From contig QHPM01000107.1 in assembly GCA_003219095.1 (NCBI GenBank), positions 21,398-28,307 on the forward strand: DNA of 6,910 nucleotides, written 5' to 3'. A program made the position numbers and the translations under genes. Of the stretch, positions 4,585 through 6,910 are shown in pieces. Source of the DNA: Verrucomicrobiota bacterium (lineage in GTDB: Bacteria; Verrucomicrobiota; Verrucomicrobiia; Chthoniobacterales; UBA10450). The notes under the pieces are model-generated. The model was not told the DNA's origin. It ran no database searches and saw nothing but the letters and a program-made list of their open reading frames with translations. Every line of letters starts with the position of its first letter. The first letter of the stretch is position 1.

Positions 4585-6910
4585 GTGCTCACCGATTTCC
4601 GTTTTGCTCTGCGCCAGCTACGAAAATCTCCGGGCTTCACTTTACTTTCCGTCCTCACGCTTGCTCTCGGGATTGGTGTAAACAGCGCAATCTTTAGCCT
4701 AATCCACGATCTCTTTCTGCGCGGCCTGCCATTCCAGGAACCGTCTCGCATCGTGCGGATTTACGGCGAAGCAAAAGAGCGCGATCTCAGGCAGTTGCCG
4801 TTCTCGGTTCCAAAGTTTTGGCATTACCGCGACGGTCAAAACATTTTTTCCAGCTTCGCCGCCGATTGGGGAAACGGTTACATCCTGACCGGACGCGGTG
4901 AGCCGATCCAGGTTCTCGGCGAAAATGTCACCGCCAACTACTTCGACTTGTTAGGCATTCATCCAATTGCCGGTCGCAATTTTCTTCAGCAGGAGGAAAT
5001 GAGGGACAACGTCGCCCTAGTCACGGAAAATTTCTGGCGCAAGCGCCTCAATTCCGATCCGGGTGTGCTCGGCCGCAGTATTGCATTGAACGGCGTCGCC
5101 ACCACGATTGTTGGAGTTTTGCCCAACCTTCCAATCTCGTGGTTCGGTCGTGATTCCGAAGTCTTTATCGCCACCCCGTTTGATAATCCGAACGCGACGA
5201 AGGATAGACTGATGCGCGGTTTCAGTTTTATGCGTTGCATCGGGCGACTGAAACCTGGAGTAACGATTCAGCAGGCGCAGGCCGCGATGCCTTCTCTCGA
5301 GCAAAGTTATCGCGCACAACATCCCGAAACGGCGGACTGCACCTGGACGTCGACGGTGATTAGCGCTGGCGAAGACGTAACGGGCGATCTACGACCCGCC
5401 TTTGTTACCTTGCTCATTGCGGTTGGTGCAGTCCTGCTTATCGCATGCAGCAACGTCGCAAATCTTTTGCTCGTTCGCTTCAGCGGGCGCCGGCGTGAAA
5501 TCGCGTTGCGAATGGCTTTGGGAGCCGAGCGGCGCAACGTCGTCCGACTGTTCGTGCTCGAAAGTACCATTATCGGCGTGGCTGCTGGCGGGATCGGCCT
5601 GGCCCTCGCACTTTGGATCGTGTCAGTCGTTCCTAAAGTCGCCGGCGAGAACGTTCCCCTTGAAACCGCGGTCACGCTTCATTGGCCAGTCCTTCTTTTC
5701 ACACTTGCCCTTTCCTTGTTGACTGGATTTGCCATGGGAGCTTATCCCGCGTGGCAAGGTTCCCGCGCTGATCTCGTCGATGGATTGAAAGAAGGTGGCC
5801 GCGCCGTCAGCGGCAGTCGCGGGCAACATCGACTCCGCCGCGGACTCGTTTCGGCGCAAGTTGCTCTTTCAATGGTGTTACTCGCTGCAGCGGCGATGCT
5901 AATCTCAAGTTTCGTTAGACTAAGTAATCAGGAAAGCGGGTTTCGATCGGATCATGTTTGGGCCGGCGGAATCGGTTTACCCGCGGCGCGATATCCGGAT
6001 TCCACATCGCGCGGCCATTTCGTTCAACGTTTGGTTGACGAGCTGCAAGCATCGCCCGGCGTTGAAGCAGCGGCCACTGCTGACGCGGTCCCGCTGAGCG
6101 GCAACTATTCTCAAACTCCGTACACGCGCGCGGATGGCAATCCATTGCCGGTAAATCAGCGCCCGCTCGGTTTAACACGCAGTATTTCTCCGGCATATTT
6201 CCGCACGTTGCGCGTCCCGTTGCTGGCCGGTCGCGAATTTAATGAACGCGACGGAGCCGATCAGCCCCTCGTCGTTATCTTGAGTAATTCGACCGCTAAG
6301 AAATTATTTCCGAACGAAAATCCGCTTGGCCGGCAAATCCTCTTTGGAGTCGATAATGGCAATGGGCTCCCCGCTGAAGTCGTCGGCGTCGTCGGTGATG
6401 TTCGATCACGCGAACTCGCCAAGCCCAACGATATCGAATTCTACCGCCCGTGGCCGCAGCGAAGCCTTTCGTTTTTCAACGTGATGGTGCGGACGCCGAT
6501 GAAACCGGAAGCAACTCAGACCATTGTTCGCGCCGCGCTCGACAAGATCGACAAAGACATGCCGATTCTGCAACCAAACACCCTCGACGCTATCGTGACC
6601 CAATCGCTGGGACAGCGGCGCCTCACTATGGGATTGCTCGGCGCATTTGCCGGCATCGCCTTGCTCCTCGCCGTCGTTGGGATTTACGGCGCCGTTGCCT
6701 ACACCGTGGAACAACGGACCGCCGAAATCGGTGTGCGCATGGCCCTTGGTGCGCAAGTCAAAGATGTTTTGCAGCTCGTCGTCAAACAAGGAATGAGCCC
6801 CGTGTTGATCGGGCTTGGAGTAGGCTTGATTGCGGTCTTTGCGACCGGCCGTTTGCTCGCGGCACAACTCTACCAAATTTCTCCGCACAATCCGGTTCTA
6901 GTTAGCCTGA
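4585..6910 (+). CDS. ADOP-like duplicated MacB/FtsX-family permease (second of pair), 3' end cut by window edge
   Basis: From the GTG at 4585 there are 775 open codons to the right edge; family length (about 800-810) suggests only about 30 residues are missing. The architecture matches its neighbour: N-terminal LTDFRFALRQLRKSPGFT, TM1 (about 18-42), first extracytoplasmic domain (about 45-265, with VALVTENFWRKRLNSDP and CIGRLKPGVTI), FtsX domain 1 with TMs near 273-297, 323-348 and 367-390, TM5 at 420-442, second extracytoplasmic domain (about 445-670, with AGREFNERDGAD and EVVGVVGDVRSREL), then FtsX domain 2 with TMs near 680-706 and 738-756; the last TM lies beyond the edge. Coupling-type motifs RREIALRMALGA (303-314) and AEIGVRMALGA (713-723) are intact. 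The 24-bp gap, same strand and absence of a terminator point to co-transcription with the first permease. No ATPase gene is in the window. The two proteins could form a heterodimer or be independent paralogs; substrate unknown. Confidence 0.92.
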   Translation, partial: MLTDFRFALRQLRKSPGFTLLSVLTLALGIGVNSAIFSLIHDLFLRGLPFQEPSRIVRIYGEAKERDLRQLPFSVPKFWHYRDGQNIFSSFAADWGNGYILTGRGEPIQVLGENVTANYFDLLGIHPIAGRNFLQQEEMRDNVALVTENFWRKRLNSDPGVLGRSIALNGVATTIVGVLPNLPISWFGRDSEVFIATPFDNPNATKDRLMRGFSFMRCIGRLKPGVTIQQAQAAMPSLEQSYRAQHPETADCTWTSTVISAGEDVTGDLRPAFVTLLIAVGAVLLIACSNVANLLLVRFSGRRREIALRMALGAERRNVVRLFVLESTIIGVAAGGIGLALALWIVSVVPKVAGENVPLETAVTLHWPVLLFTLALSLLTGFAMGAYPAWQGSRADLVDGLKEGGRAVSGSRGQHRLRRGLVSAQVALSMVLLAAAAMLISSFVRLSNQESGFRSDHVWAGGIGLPAARYPDSTSRGHFVQRLVDELQASPGVEAAATADAVPLSGNYSQTPYTRADGNPLPVNQRPLGLTRSISPAYFRTLRVPLLAGREFNERDGADQPLVVILSNSTAKKLFPNENPLGRQILFGVDNGNGLPAEVVGVVGDVRSRELAKPNDIEFYRPWPQRSLSFFNVMVRTPMKPEATQTIVRAALDKIDKDMPILQPNTLDAIVTQSLGQRRLTMGLLGAFAGIALLLAVVGIYGAVAYTVEQRTAEIGVRMALGAQVKDVLQLVVKQGMSPVLIGLGVGLIAVFATGRLLAAQLYQISPHNPVLVSL

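Noticed and set aside
6406..6888. Opposed 150-160 codon frames on both strands near the right edge
   Set aside because: Both are shadows of the second permease, whose frame carries the FtsX signature and membrane segments there.
2059..6910. Classic MacAB-TolC efflux operon
   Set aside because: No MacA-like periplasmic adaptor, no fused or adjacent ATP-binding domain, and both permeases are internally duplicated, unlike MacB.

Overview
The window looks like an ordinary chromosomal stretch of a moderately GC-rich, probably soil or environmental bacterium. It ends inside a pair of very large MacB/FtsX-type permease genes. The permeases are of the 'duplicated orphan permease' kind (ADOP-like), first recognised as big paralogous families in Acidobacteria and also found in Verrucomicrobiota. 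They sit beside a bacterial AP2-like protein, a small STAS-like protein and several palindromic intergenic elements. I infer Verrucomicrobiota (Chthoniobacterales-like) or Acidobacteriota. No rRNA or other phylogenetic marker is present, so this is an impression only.

Layout. Positions 1-640 on the minus strand hold a class I SAM-dependent methyltransferase whose C-terminus runs off the left edge. An 81-bp gap separates it from a divergently transcribed small basic protein with two AP2-like half domains (722-1126, plus strand). A 185-bp gap follows, containing a degenerate REP-like palindrome. Next comes a 124-residue protein of probable STAS/SpoIIAA-like fold (1312-1686). A 372-bp gap (1687-2058) has two parts: a cluster of three short hairpins, two of them inverted copies of one motif, and then a regulatory half with a near-consensus sigma-54 promoter (GG-N10-GC at 1979-1992), a 7+7 bp inverted repeat about 90 bp upstream of it, and a strong Shine-Dalgarno.

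From 2059 to the right edge lie two consecutive large permease genes on the plus strand. The first is complete (833 residues). The second starts at a GTG 24 bp after the first stop and is cut by the window edge after 775 codons. Each has the arrangement TM, extracytoplasmic MacB_PCD-like domain, FtsX domain, TM, second extracytoplasmic domain, second FtsX domain. Each keeps both copies of the cytoplasmic E-x-x-(I/V)-R-x-A-L-G-A type motif. No ATP-binding subunit is encoded in the window.

The two permeases very probably form one transcription unit driven by the sigma-54 promoter, which would put it under an enhancer-binding activator. That inferred regulation is the most interesting point. I found no CRISPR array, tRNA, rRNA, transposase, phage gene or defence module, and I do not claim a wholly new system.
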